A stretch of 50,650 bases of DNA from Methanomassiliicoccales archaeon (lineage in GTDB: Archaea > Thermoplasmatota > Thermoplasmata > Methanomassiliicoccales > UBA472). The position numbers were made by a program, and so were the translations under genes. The notes under the pieces are model-generated. The model was not told where the DNA came from. It did no database searches and saw nothing but the letters and a program-made list of their open reading frames with translations. The DNA lies in assembly GCA_028682915.1 (NCBI GenBank), contig JAJRAN010000076.1:1-50650 (forward strand). Direction: 5' to 3'. Position 1 is the stretch's first letter. Every line of letters begins with the position of its first letter. Positions 7,833 to 16,328 of the stretch are shown piece by piece.

Positions 7833-8614
7833 GCCTGGTCTCCAACATCAGCCGTCGCTCTTGGGCGGTGTGGCAGCGCAACAAGGACGTATTCTTCAAG
7901 ACCTGGAAGACCAACTTCCTCCCGCCGTTCCTGGAGCCCATCCTCTATTTGCTGGCCATGGGGTTCGGGTTCGGAATGCTCATACAGGAGCTGCCTCCCC
8001 CGTGGGACGTGTTCAGCTATGCCGAGTTCCTCGGCCCTGGCCTCATCGCCATCTCGGCCATGTACGGGGCGTTCTTCGAATGCACCTACGGCTCCTTCGT
8101 GCGCATGCACTACCAGAAGACGTTCGACGCCATCGTGGCGACGCCCCTCACCTTGGAGGACGTAATTGCTGGGGAGATACTCTGGGGGGCGACGAAGAGC
8201 TTCATCAATGCCACCATAGTGGCGCTGGTGGTCGCGGCCTTCGGCCTGATGTCCTTCCCCAGCTTCCTGGTGATCATCCCCTTGACCTTCCTGGTGGGGC
8301 TGCTCTTCGGAGCCATAGCCATGATGTTCACCGCGCTCGTCCCCAACATCGATTCCTTCAACTATCCCTTCTTCCTGTTCATCACGCCCATGTTCCTGTT
8401 CAGTGGGACGTTCTTCCCTCTGGAGATCCTCCCCCAGGCGGTGCAGGACATCGCCATGCTGCTGCCCCTGACCCACACCACCATCCTGATGCGCAGCTTC
8501 GGGCTCGGCGTCTACGGGGCCGTCGACCTGGTCAGCATAGCGTATCTGGTAGTGCTGACCCTGGTGACCTTCTATGCGGCGATATGGATGATGCGCAGGC
8601 GCCTGGTCAGCTGA
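7829..8614 (+). CDS. ABC-2 type exporter, permease subunit
   Basis: This 261-residue permease has six hydrophobic segments in the ABC-2 layout and the typical signature FLFITPMFLFSGTFFPLEILP near residues 186-205, as in the NodJ/DrrB group. It starts with TTG overlapping the ATPase stop (TTGA), so the pair is translationally coupled and forms a minimal two-gene exporter. It ends just past the stop of the convergent phosphoribosyltransferase gene, with an 8-base overlap. Substrate unknown. Confidence 0.9.
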   Translation: MSLVSNISRRSWAVWQRNKDVFFKTWKTNFLPPFLEPILYLLAMGFGFGMLIQELPPPWDVFSYAEFLGPGLIAISAMYGAFFECTYGSFVRMHYQKTFDAIVATPLTLEDVIAGEILWGATKSFINATIVALVVAAFGLMSFPSFLVIIPLTFLVGLLFGAIAMMFTALVPNIDSFNYPFFLFITPMFLFSGTFFPLEILPQAVQDIAMLLPLTHTTILMRSFGLGVYGAVDLVSIAYLVVLTLVTFYAAIWMMRRRLVS

Positions 8615-9191
8615 GGACCTTTAGCCTGCCCTCGCGTATCTCGACCCTCACCAGGGACTTGACGCGGATGCCGACCTCCCTCTCCAGCGCCGCCTTGCCC
8701 TCCCCCTTCTCCACCGCCACGATGACGTCGACTATCTCCGCCCCGATGTGCCGCAAGGCCTTGATGACGGCGAGCAGAGTGCCTCCTGTGCTCACCACGT
8801 CGTCGATCACCACCACCTTGTCCCCTTTGCCGATGCCGTTCACATACATATGGCCCTTGGAGTAGCCAGTGACCTGGCTCACCGCGACCTCGCCGGGCAG
8901 GCCGTATCTCTTCTTGCGTACGACGCTGTATGGGATTCCCAGCTCCAGGGAAAGGGGCACTGCCAGAGGGATGCCCATGGCCTCCGGGGAGACGATGACG
9001 TCGCAGTGGAAGTCGCCTATCTCCTTGAAGGCGTCCAGCACCTCGGCCAGTACCCTTGGGTCCATCTTAGGGATGCCGTCGGTGACCGGGTTCACGAAAT
9101 AATCATAGGACCCCATCCTGACGATGGGCGAGGATTCCAGGCTACTCTTGAACCTTTCCAGGTCGATCGGCGAGGACTGATGGTCCGTCAT
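8607..9191 (-). CDS. hpt: Archaeal hypoxanthine/purine phosphoribosyltransferase
   Basis: This 194-residue type I phosphoribosyltransferase has the PRPP-binding motif VVVIDDVVSTGGT and a purine-PRTase core (DVIVSPEAMGIPLA, RKKRYGLPGE). It matches the archaeal HGPRTase group that salvages hypoxanthine and guanine with PRPP, although adenine use cannot be excluded from sequence. It sits 33 bases downstream of a second, different phosphoribosyltransferase on the same strand, so the two probably form a nucleobase-salvage operon. Confidence 0.87.
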   Translation of the reverse strand: MTDHQSSPIDLERFKSSLESSPIVRMGSYDYFVNPVTDGIPKMDPRVLAEVLDAFKEIGDFHCDVIVSPEAMGIPLAVPLSLELGIPYSVVRKKRYGLPGEVAVSQVTGYSKGHMYVNGIGKGDKVVVIDDVVSTGGTLLAVIKALRHIGAEIVDVIVAVEKGEGKAALEREVGIRVKSLVRVEIREGRLKVLS

Positions 9192-9224
9192 TTTCGTTCC
9201 TTCTTTTAGGGCGCTCGAGGAGCT

Positions 9225-9887
9225 TCAAACGGCCCTCTGCCAGGTCCTGCCGCTCCTCTTGACCTTACCCGAGGCCTCAAGGTCCTTCAGCGTCCCCCTC
9301 ACCAGGTCCTCCGACACCTCGATCTGGAACTGGTCCTTGAACGCCTTGCGTATCTCATCCTCGGTCTTGCCCTCATAGAGCGTCTTAGGCAGGATGGTGC
9401 GCAGGTCCTCGTGTAAGTTCCAAGGGAATATGAACCAGGTCCAGTCGCGCTCCTCGACCCGCAGCGAGTAGAAGTCGGGCTCGATCTTGGAGTGGGTGAT
9501 GTGCAGCAGGGACGCGGTCTGGATGGAGTCGGGGGTAAGGTCTCTCACGTGGGCGATGGCCAGCTTCAGGCTCTCCCCCGTGTCCGTGATGTCATCGACG
9601 ATGAGGACCTGCTCGCCCTTTATCTTGGCGTTCAGTTCCTGGGTCAGGAGGGCCTTTCCGTCCTGATTCGCCGTCACCCCCCAGTGCTCGGTCTTGACCG
9701 CGTATAGCTTCTTGACGTTCAAATGATCGCAAAGCATCCTGGCCGGTATCCATCCCCCTCTGGTGAGCCCGATTATTACCGTCGGCTTGCAGCGGCAGTC
9801 CTGTATCTGGCGAGCGACGTCCAAGGTCCAGCGGGAAATCTCTTCCCAGGTCACGATTTTGCTCCTGAAGCTCTCCACCTTTTCCAT
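9225..9887 (-). CDS. Phosphoribosyltransferase (COG2236-like) with C-terminal winged-helix-like tail
   Basis: Residues 1 to about 150 form a type I PRTase: TVIIGLTRGGWIPAR near the N-terminus and the PRPP loop VLIVDDITDTGES. Family COG2236 is annotated as xanthine or guanine phosphoribosyltransferase-like. The last ~60 residues (EDEIRKAFKDQF... LVRGTLKDLEASGKVKRSG) look like a winged helix, which could be regulatory. I place the start at the ATG at 9887 (MEKVESF), where family similarity begins and a GAGG abuts the codon; an in-frame ATG at 9926 would add 13 unlike residues. Confidence 0.83.
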   Translation of the reverse strand: MEKVESFRSKIVTWEEISRWTLDVARQIQDCRCKPTVIIGLTRGGWIPARMLCDHLNVKKLYAVKTEHWGVTANQDGKALLTQELNAKIKGEQVLIVDDITDTGESLKLAIAHVRDLTPDSIQTASLLHITHSKIEPDFYSLRVEERDWTWFIFPWNLHEDLRTILPKTLYEGKTEDEIRKAFKDQFQIEVSEDLVRGTLKDLEASGKVKRSGRTWQRAV

Positions 9888-10016
9888 CCTCGAACCCTGG
9901 ATGTCTGAACGGCTATGCTTTGGCAAAAGTCTTTCGTTCCGGAAGATGACGATCGACCACCTAGAGCGAGGATGACCGGCGCTCGCGATTGTCCCCTAAT
10001 GTTCTTCTTCTCGTCG

Positions 10017-10283
10017 ATGAATTCGGAAGGCGTGGTCTTTCCCAGGGAAGTGCTGAGCCAGCTCAAATGGGGTCCGGCCGGGGGGCTGGAAAGGGCCGAG
10101 GTAACCTACCTGCACCGAGGCGCCCCCGGCGACGAGATGACGGTCATAGGCTCGGAGATCACCGAGCTGGAGCGCTCCTTCTTCTGCACCAGCGAGAGCA
10201 AGATCCCCTACCACCGGATCCGCAGGATATTGCTGGACGGGAGCGTCCTCTACGACTCGAGCTTGAGGAAGGGCAAGGAATAG
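10017..10283 (+). CDS. MJ1316/DUF504 domain protein
   Basis: The protein matches the DUF504 (MJ1316, UPF0248) family: it opens with a PREVLSQLKW block and ends with IPYHRIRRILLDGSVLYD. The domain has been proposed to recognise RNA cyclic-phosphate ends and is also found fused to RNA-repair or ligase-like proteins. Start choice is uncertain: in-frame ATGs at 9915, 9972 and 10017 all exist. Homology begins a few residues after the 10017 ATG, while the one at 9972 has a GCGAGG upstream. It is divergent from the phosphoribosyltransferase operon. Confidence 0.7.
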   Translation: MNSEGVVFPREVLSQLKWGPAGGLERAEVTYLHRGAPGDEMTVIGSEITELERSFFCTSESKIPYHRIRRILLDGSVLYDSSLRKGKE

Positions 10284-10295
10284 GTTTGCAGCGGG

Positions 10296-10940
10296 TCAGC
10301 GCGGCTCGTTGCAGTTGGGGCAGGTGCGCATGAAGGACGGATACATCACCCCGCACTTCTTGCACTTCACCATCTCCGTCTTCTTAGGCTGCTCGGGCAC
10401 CTGTTCCTCCTGTCTTGGGGGAGCTGCGGCGGGTGGAGTCTGTGGCGCGGGTGGCGCGCCCTGCGTCTGACCTTGCGCGGGGGGTTGACCGGTCGCCCCG
10501 GTCTGATAGCTTCCCGTTGGATAGGGCTGATAGTTGGGCTGGAAGACATCCCTCAGGCGGATGTAGGATAGCAGGAGCAGCACGCCCGGGACCAAGGCCA
10601 GGAACAGCCCCACGATCGCCCAAAGGACGAGCCAGTTCGCGGCGACCTGGAACTTGCCTTGGTCGACGTTGTCGAAGAAGTGCTTCTTGAGGAAATAGAG
10701 CACGATGAAGTAGACCACACCACATGCCAGGATGTACCCGGCCCAGAAGGCCGCCCAAGAGGATTCGATGGTGAAGAAGGAGACTATCCCGCTGATGATG
10801 TACAATATCCCAAGCAGGCCCATTACCCATTGCGTCCACCATGCGATCTCCCTGGACTCCACCACTGGTGCGGGGAGCCAAGGCGGTCCTGCGCTCTTCG
10901 CCATGAACGGCAGGTTGAGGTTGTCAAGTTCGTGTTTCAT
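10296..10940 (-). CDS. Membrane protein with Pro/Gln-rich linker and C-terminal zinc ribbon
   Basis: This 214-residue protein has three hydrophobic segments (about residues 38-58, 64-84 and 99-126). A low-complexity Pro/Gln/Ala linker (about 135-185) follows, then a zinc ribbon CKKCGVMYPSFMRTCPNC. The ribbon should lie in the cytoplasm if the linker is cytosolic. Such membrane zinc-ribbon proteins are common in Thermoplasmatota but have no assigned function. A TATA-like atatat on the minus strand near 11000-11008 fits transcription into this gene. It is convergent with the DUF504 gene. Confidence 0.78.
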   Translation of the reverse strand: MKHELDNLNLPFMAKSAGPPWLPAPVVESREIAWWTQWVMGLLGILYIISGIVSFFTIESSWAAFWAGYILACGVVYFIVLYFLKKHFFDNVDQGKFQVAANWLVLWAIVGLFLALVPGVLLLLSYIRLRDVFQPNYQPYPTGSYQTGATGQPPAQGQTQGAPPAPQTPPAAAPPRQEEQVPEQPKKTEMVKCKKCGVMYPSFMRTCPNCNEPR

Positions 10941-11120
10941 CTATCCCATCCCCTTCGAATCGAAATCGCGGTCGAACCGCTGATAATTGGAAGAGCATGG
11001 CAATATATGAATCTTATCAATGGCCAGCTATTCGATGATAATTATATGGTGCCTCGCAATAATCAGGGGATTCGATAACTCTTGAGACCGCACCAGGATG
11101 TTCGATGCTAGGCCCTATAG

Positions 11121-11168
11121 ATTTATATAATGGCCCAAGACTACAACGGCCCGAAAGAAAGTGAAGCG
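11121..11168 (+). promoter_or_regulatory. TATA box and leader that fix the CDIN1-like start
   Basis: A near-consensus TTTATATAA (about 11122-11130) ends on the first base of an in-frame ATG at 11130. Transcription from this box should start about 25 bases later (near 11150), so the ATG at 11130 would not be transcribed. The next in-frame ATG, 11169, has AGTGA upstream and is taken as the true start. Confidence 0.6.
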
Positions 11169-11954
11169 ATGAAGTCTAATGATTTCAAGAACCTCTATGA
11201 CCAGCTGAAAACCCCTTCCGATGTAAAACGCCTCGCCAAGGAATTGTCCTTGGACGAAGAGCTTCTGACGGTCATCTACACCCAGCGAACCGTGCGGGAC
11301 ACGACCAAGAAATTCTATCGCGTCCAAAGGCACGCCCCCCGGATCCTCAGCGAATGGAAGGGCGGCCGGAGCATGCTCTCCCTGTCGGAGAAGTTCGAGT
11401 TCCCGCCCATGCTCATGGGCCTGATGATATTCCAGGCAAACGGCTGCTCCAAGAAGCAGTTCTGGAAGCTGGTCCGCGAGCCGCATAACATATCCGATAA
11501 GCGAGTCAGGCGCGAGATCGAGGAGATCACCCGCGAGGATTGCATCTACTCCCCTTGGGGAACCGAGCTGCAGTACAAGCGGGGGACCTGGGGCGAAAGC
11601 CAGCTCGAGTCCTGGCTGAAGCGGCACAAATTGACGTACAAGACCGAGAAGGACCTGCGCGGCGAGTTCCCCAAGACGCCTGACTGCTTATTGGACGAGC
11701 CCATCCGCGTGAACGGTTGGGAGATCAACTGGATTGAGTCCAAGGCGTCGTTCGGGGACAAGGTGGAGATAAACAAGAACGTGCGCAAGCAGCTCGAGCC
11801 TTACACCGAGCTGTTCGGCGAGGGCCTCGTGGTCTATTGGTTCGGCTTCGTGGACGAGATCGAGAGCCCGGAGGGCATATACATCACCGATTCGTCCCTG
11901 CTCCACATGGACTGCCAGGTGCTCAGCTCGGAGTGCAAGAGACCTTTATTATAG
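11169..11954 (+). CDS. CDIN1 (C15orf41)-like PD-(D/E)XK nuclease
   Basis: This 261-residue protein has the TPD motif that names the family (T170-P171-D172) and, 18 residues on, E190-S-K192. Together these form the D...ExK core of a PD-(D/E)XK nuclease. The N-terminal ~110 residues are helical and basic, consistent with DNA binding. The family includes human CDIN1/C15orf41, a partner of codanin-1, and is related to archaeal Holliday-junction resolvases; the archaeal role is not established. It is followed 20 bases later by a second PD-(D/E)XK nuclease gene. Confidence 0.82.
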   Translation: MKSNDFKNLYDQLKTPSDVKRLAKELSLDEELLTVIYTQRTVRDTTKKFYRVQRHAPRILSEWKGGRSMLSLSEKFEFPPMLMGLMIFQANGCSKKQFWKLVREPHNISDKRVRREIEEITREDCIYSPWGTELQYKRGTWGESQLESWLKRHKLTYKTEKDLRGEFPKTPDCLLDEPIRVNGWEINWIESKASFGDKVEINKNVRKQLEPYTELFGEGLVVYWFGFVDEIESPEGIYITDSSLLHMDCQVLSSECKRPLL

Positions 11955-11974
11955 GCGCTTGTAGATTCATATGC

Positions 11975-12958
11975 ATGGCCATGGAGCCCGTCTCCGCTAG
12001 CGCCCTGGAGAGATTCGGGTACTGCCCGCTGAGCTGGTGGCTCGCTCTGCGCTCCGACGTCACCTCCAAGCAGCTGGAGGAGGGCGACAAGGAGCATTCG
12101 GCCGTGGCCAATGATCTGGTCGAGATCGTGGAGAAGGAACGGACCGCCCGCGGTTGGGAGCGGATCGTGCTCGCCTTCTCCGTGGTGGCCACCGTCCTGG
12201 CCTTGATCGGGATCACCTTGATGAGCGAGGGCAACGGCCAGCAGCTGAGCGTGGTCCTGGGCGCCCTGTCCATCGTGTGGATTGTGGCGGCCCTGCTGTT
12301 CCTGTTCCGTTCCGCGTCGGTGAAGGACAAGAAGGAGCGGTCCCGGGCGCAGCAGATTGTTGCTGGCTTTGCCATCGTGGCCATGGTCATCGCCCTCAAT
12401 GCCGTATCCATCCTCAACGTCAATCCGGACCTGGCCTTCGTGGTGGAGGTCATCGCCCTGTTGTGGCTGATGGCCGCATCCTTGGCGCTGTACGTCTCCA
12501 TACGCTCGGTCAGGATGGCCAGGGAGATCAGGGAGAAGAGGGACATCCAGGGCGAGATCAAATATGTCGACGACGGCAAGCCCAGGATGCTGAGGTCCGA
12601 GCGCCTTGGTCTGCAGGGCAGGCCCGATTACGTCCTGGAGATAGAGGGCGAGATGGTCCCGGTGGAGATAAAGAGCGGCCGCACCCCCAAGGGCCCGCTC
12701 TTCTCCCACATCCTTCAGGTGGCAGCTTACTGCGTGCTTCTGGAGGAGGAGGGGCAGAAGGTCACACATGGGATCCTCCGTTACGATGAGGCGGAGCACG
12801 AGATCGAATACAACCAGGACCTGCGCAGGATGGTCCTGTCCAAGCTGGAGGAGATGCGCGTCCTCATGAGGAGCGGGGACGTGCACCGCAACCACCATCG
12901 CCCGGGCAAGTGCCGCTCCTGCTCCAGGCGGGAAGGCTGCCCTGAGCGCCTGGCCTGA
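11975..12958 (+). CDS. Cas4-like (RecB-family) nuclease with four inserted membrane helices
   Basis: The 327-residue product has the Cas4/DUF83 pattern: one N-terminal Cys (C17 in FGYCPLSWW), a nuclease core with D218 and E231-I-K233, QVAAYC near 245, and a C-terminal Cys trio (C313, C316, C322) that with C17 could bind a 4Fe-4S cluster. Unusually, four membrane helices (about 64-83, 91-111, 127-147 and 153-176) separate C17 from the core, so the nuclease should be membrane-anchored facing the cytoplasm. A TATA-like tttatta (11945-11951) sits 25-27 bases before the ATG at 11975, suggesting a leaderless mRNA. No CRISPR array or other cas gene is nearby. Confidence 0.83.
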   Translation: MAMEPVSASALERFGYCPLSWWLALRSDVTSKQLEEGDKEHSAVANDLVEIVEKERTARGWERIVLAFSVVATVLALIGITLMSEGNGQQLSVVLGALSIVWIVAALLFLFRSASVKDKKERSRAQQIVAGFAIVAMVIALNAVSILNVNPDLAFVVEVIALLWLMAASLALYVSIRSVRMAREIREKRDIQGEIKYVDDGKPRMLRSERLGLQGRPDYVLEIEGEMVPVEIKSGRTPKGPLFSHILQVAAYCVLLEEEGQKVTHGILRYDEAEHEIEYNQDLRRMVLSKLEEMRVLMRSGDVHRNHHRPGKCRSCSRREGCPERLA

Positions 12959-14749
12959 TCACTCCACGGTAACGCTCTTCGCCAGGTTCTTGGGCTTATC
13001 GATGGAGCAGCCCTTCCTCTTGGCAACGTAATAGGACAGCAACTGCAATGCTACCGTGATAGGGAAGGGCGAGAAGAGGGGCGGGACCTCTGGCACGAGG
13101 ATCACCTTGGACGCGACCTGCTCCAGGTCCCTGTCGCCCTGGAAGCCGATGGCCAGGACGGGCGAGTCGCGCGCCTGCACCTCCGCCACGTTGGATAGCA
13201 TCTTGTCGTAAGTGTGGTCCCGGGGGCAGGCGGCCACCGTCGGCGTCTTGGAGTCCAGCAAGGCCAGTGGGCCGTGCTTCAGCTCTCCCGCGGCATAGCC
13301 CTCGGCATGGATGTAGGATATCTCCTTGAGCTTCAGCGCCCCCTCCAACATGATGGGGAAGTTGATGTTGCGCCCGAGGAAGAAGATGTCCCGGGCCTCG
13401 ACCAGCATGTCCGTGGCCTCCTCGACCTGCGGGGAGGAGTCCAGGACGCTGCGCACCACTTGAGGGAGGCGGAGCAGCTCAGAGCGGAAGGCGCGTAGGT
13501 CGTCGCGGCTCAATGACCTGCGGCCATCCCCCACCCGCATGGCGATAAGGTAGAGCGCGATCAGCTGGGTGATGAAGGTCTTGGTGGCGGCGACCCCGAT
13601 CTCTGGGCCAGCACGGGTATAGAACACCTCGTCCACCTCGCGGGTGAGCGTGCTCCCGACCACGTTGGTGATGGCCAGCGTCTGGCACCCCCTGCGCCTG
13701 GCCTCCCTTGCGGCCGCCAGGGTGTCCGCCGTCTCCCCGCTCTGGGAGATGAGGACCACTAGAGGGTGCTCCTTCGCGCCCGACCCGTAACGGTATTCGG
13801 AGGCCAGCTCAACCGTGGTCGGTACCTTGGCCACCTTCTCCAGGACGTACTTGCCCACCAGCGCGGCGTGGTACGAGGTGCCGCAGGCCACGATCTTGAT
13901 GGATGGGAAATCGGTCTTGCTCAGGAGGTTGCCGCTCTCCACCGCCTCCAGGTTGGAGCGGAGTGTGTTCCTGATGGCCTCGGGTTGCTCGAATATCTCT
14001 TTCAGCATGAAGTGCTCGAACCCGCCCTTCTGGGCCTCGTCCGCGCTCCAGTTTATCAGGCTGGGCTTGCGTTCGACCGGAATGCCGGAAGGGTCGTAGA
14101 TAGTGACCTTCCTGGGGTCGAGCTCCACTATCTCGTCATCCATGACGTACAGGACCTTGTTGGTATAGTTGAGGAGGGCGGTCACGTCGGAGGCGACGAA
14201 GTTCTCACCGACCCCCAAGCCCACGACCAAGGGGTTCTCCTTCCTGGTGGCGAGGATGCGGTCGGAATCCTTCTGCAATAGTACGATGGCATAGGTCCCC
14301 CTGACCTCGCTCAGGGCGGCGACCAGGGCTTGCCGCAGATCGCCATGGTTGTGCTTCTCTATCAGATGGACCAACACCTCGGTGTCCGTCTCCGAGGTGA
14401 AGATGTGGCCATCCTCGATGAGCTTGCGCTTGATCTCCGCATAGTTCTCGATTATGCCGTTGTGCACCAAGGCGATGGAGCCGGTGCAATCTGCGAAGGG
14501 ATGGGCGTTGGGCTTGGAGGGCTTGCCGCAGGTGGCCCAGCGGGTATGGCCGATGCCCACACCGCCCAGAAAATGGGGGAGGGTGGATTCCATGACCGAT
14601 ATCTCGCCCTTGTCCTTGTGGATCTGGATCGAGCTACCGGAGATGGCCACGCCGGCGGAGTCGTATCCCCGGTACTCCAGTTTCTTCAAGGCGTCCAGGA
14701 TGACCTCCGTGGCCACCCTGGGACCGGTATAGCCGATGATCCCGCACAT
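12959..14749 (-). CDS. glmS: Glutamine--fructose-6-phosphate aminotransferase (isomerizing)
   Basis: This 596-residue enzyme makes glucosamine-6-phosphate from fructose-6-phosphate and glutamine. The N-terminal class II amidotransferase domain begins MCGIIGYTG with Cys2 as nucleophile. Two SIS domains follow (for example ISQSGETADTLAA, and the HAEGYAAGELKHGPLAL block), and it ends in the conserved NLAKSVTVE. Length is normal. The start overlaps the glmU-like stop by one base (TGATG), so the two form an amino-sugar operon feeding UDP-GlcNAc synthesis. It is tail to tail with the Cas4-like gene. Confidence 0.97.
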   Translation of the reverse strand: MCGIIGYTGPRVATEVILDALKKLEYRGYDSAGVAISGSSIQIHKDKGEISVMESTLPHFLGGVGIGHTRWATCGKPSKPNAHPFADCTGSIALVHNGIIENYAEIKRKLIEDGHIFTSETDTEVLVHLIEKHNHGDLRQALVAALSEVRGTYAIVLLQKDSDRILATRKENPLVVGLGVGENFVASDVTALLNYTNKVLYVMDDEIVELDPRKVTIYDPSGIPVERKPSLINWSADEAQKGGFEHFMLKEIFEQPEAIRNTLRSNLEAVESGNLLSKTDFPSIKIVACGTSYHAALVGKYVLEKVAKVPTTVELASEYRYGSGAKEHPLVVLISQSGETADTLAAAREARRRGCQTLAITNVVGSTLTREVDEVFYTRAGPEIGVAATKTFITQLIALYLIAMRVGDGRRSLSRDDLRAFRSELLRLPQVVRSVLDSSPQVEEATDMLVEARDIFFLGRNINFPIMLEGALKLKEISYIHAEGYAAGELKHGPLALLDSKTPTVAACPRDHTYDKMLSNVAEVQARDSPVLAIGFQGDRDLEQVASKVILVPEVPPLFSPFPITVALQLLSYYVAKRKGCSIDKPKNLAKSVTVE

Positions 14750-15939
14750 CAGACCACTATGCTCCTGTCGGCCAGGTTGCCTACGACCCTAGCCTGGTCG
14801 GAGATGCGGCACTCAGCGCCGATGATCGAGCCCGGGGCGGCGACAGCACCGGAGCCGATGGCTGTCCTCTCACCGATCAGGCTGCCGATGCGCTTCAGGT
14901 GGAAGTACTCGTGCTCAACATGAGTGGTGGCAGCGGCGGCGGGGGCCCGGAAGCCCGGGCCGATCTGGACACCCTCGTCGAGCACGCAATGGGAGAGATG
15001 GGCGTGAGATGCTATGCTGACGTTGTCGGAGATGAGCGACTCCTCCACGTAGCTGAAGGGGCCGATGCTCACCCCGTCGCCAATGGAGGTGGACGCGGAG
15101 ATCACCACGTTGGGCCCTATCTCGGACCCCTCGCCTATGGCCACTGGCCCTTCGATGTAGGTGCCAGAGCGTATCTTGCTGCCTGCGCCCACCACCACCG
15201 GTCCTCGCAGCACCGCTCCGGCCTCTACCGTCCCGTTGACCTCCTGCCCTTCGAGGTCGAAGGCGAAGGAGTTGAGCTTGATGAGATCCCAAGGATAGAC
15301 CGCGTCCATCCATCTCCCCTGGGTATGAACCGCCCGCAACTGCACCCGGGCCAGGTGTCCTTGCAGGATGTTGGTGATAGCGCCCTCGCCCTCGGAGATC
15401 CCCCGCTCCAGGAGCTTGAATATGTCCGGGGAGAAGCGGTACATTCCGGTGGAGATGACGTTGCCGATCTTCTTCTGCGGCTTCTCCACGATACTCGTGA
15501 CCATCTCGCCTTCCAGCGTCACCACCCCGTACTTGGACGGGGTCTCGGAGGTGGTCACCGCGACGCAGGGGCCCTTGCCTTTATTGAGCATGTCCAGCAC
15601 CGCCTTGGAATCGATGAGGTTGTCTCCGGCGACCACGAGGAACTCGTCGTCCACCTGGGCGGAGGCGGCTTTTAGGGCGTGCGCGGTCCCCAGCTGCCTT
15701 TCCTGAACCACGTAACGGATATTGGCGCCGAACCCTTTCCCGTCCCCGAAGTAGGACATGATCCTCTCCTTCCTGTACCCGACCACCAGGACGATGTCCT
15801 TGACGCCGCTTTCCACCAGGGCCTTGACCACATAGTGCAGGATGGGCTTGTTGGCGACTGGAATCATCACCTTAGGACGGGAGTTGGTGAAGGGGCGCAA
15901 CCTCGTCCCCTCTCCCGCTGCGAGCACTACGGCTTTCAA
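14749..15939 (-). CDS. glmU: Bifunctional GlmU-like sugar-1-phosphate nucleotidylyl/acetyltransferase
   Basis: This 396-residue protein has an N-terminal nucleotidyltransferase domain (LAAGEGTRLRPFT with the following PKVMIPVANKP) and a C-terminal left-handed beta-helix with hexapeptide repeats (residues about 240-390). This layout is that of archaeal enzymes that acetylate glucosamine-1-phosphate and make UDP-GlcNAc. It starts with TTG at 15937-15939 preceded by GGAGG; a TATA-like TTTTAATAA on the minus strand at 15978-15986 gives a short leader. Coupled by one-base overlap to glmS. Confidence 0.92.
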   Translation of the reverse strand: MKAVVLAAGEGTRLRPFTNSRPKVMIPVANKPILHYVVKALVESGVKDIVLVVGYRKERIMSYFGDGKGFGANIRYVVQERQLGTAHALKAASAQVDDEFLVVAGDNLIDSKAVLDMLNKGKGPCVAVTTSETPSKYGVVTLEGEMVTSIVEKPQKKIGNVISTGMYRFSPDIFKLLERGISEGEGAITNILQGHLARVQLRAVHTQGRWMDAVYPWDLIKLNSFAFDLEGQEVNGTVEAGAVLRGPVVVGAGSKIRSGTYIEGPVAIGEGSEIGPNVVISASTSIGDGVSIGPFSYVEESLISDNVSIASHAHLSHCVLDEGVQIGPGFRAPAAAATTHVEHEYFHLKRIGSLIGERTAIGSGAVAAPGSIIGAECRISDQARVVGNLADRSIVV

Positions 15940-15977
15940 ATGTTCGGCCTCCAGGCGAACACAATTCTGTTCGACGT

Positions 15978-15986
15978 TATTAAAAG
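15978..15986 (-). promoter_or_regulatory. TATA box of glmU-glmS
   Basis: On the minus strand the sequence reads TTTTAATAA, about 40 bases before the glmU TTG. Transcription would start near 15956, leaving a short leader that contains the GGAGG site. No other candidate is visible in the 126-base gap. Confidence 0.5.
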
Positions 15987-16065
15987 TTCCCAGCTTGGCC
16001 CTTGGGGATGAAAACGAGGCGGCGGTCGCGCCTGGGAAAAAGGGGATAGGCCATCGCTCGGTGGC

Positions 16066-16287
16066 TCAGCCCACTTCGTCCTCGTCATTGAAGCTGCCGT
16101 ATAGGGAGTGGCGCAGGCTCTCCTTGGCCCTCTCCGTCGCGCGCGTGTATAGGGCGCAGCTCATCTTGGGGGAGACGACCCTCTCCTTCTTCATGCAATA
16201 CAACAGCTGGTCCCCCACCCCCACCTCTGGCCTGGCATCGCGGTACAGGCAGGTGAAGCAGAGCGCCTTCTTGCGGTCCTCGGTCAC
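16066..16287 (-). CDS. Small four-cysteine protein
   Basis: This 73-residue protein carries C10-x2-C13, C31 and C44, spacing that could bind zinc or an Fe-S cluster, and an acidic C-terminus. I do not recognise the family. It starts with GTG; on the minus strand a TATA-like AATTATAG (16309-16316) lies about 25 bases upstream, which implies a leaderless transcript of its own rather than read-through from glpC, whose stop is 41 bases upstream. Confidence 0.6.
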   Translation of the reverse strand: MTEDRKKALCFTCLYRDARPEVGVGDQLLYCMKKERVVSPKMSCALYTRATERAKESLRHSLYGSFNDEDEVG

Positions 16288-16328
16288 GCAGCGGCCATGG
16301 CGCTACGGCTATAATTTGCTTTTCCGCC

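Noticed and set aside
11834-12898. A 354-codon antisense frame over the Cas4-like gene
   Set aside because: His/Gln/Asp-rich translation typical of an antisense shadow; the sense frame has clear nuclease motifs.
11975-12958. Reading the Cas4-like gene as part of a CRISPR-Cas locus
   Set aside because: I found no repeat-spacer array and no cas1, cas2 or effector gene anywhere in the window.
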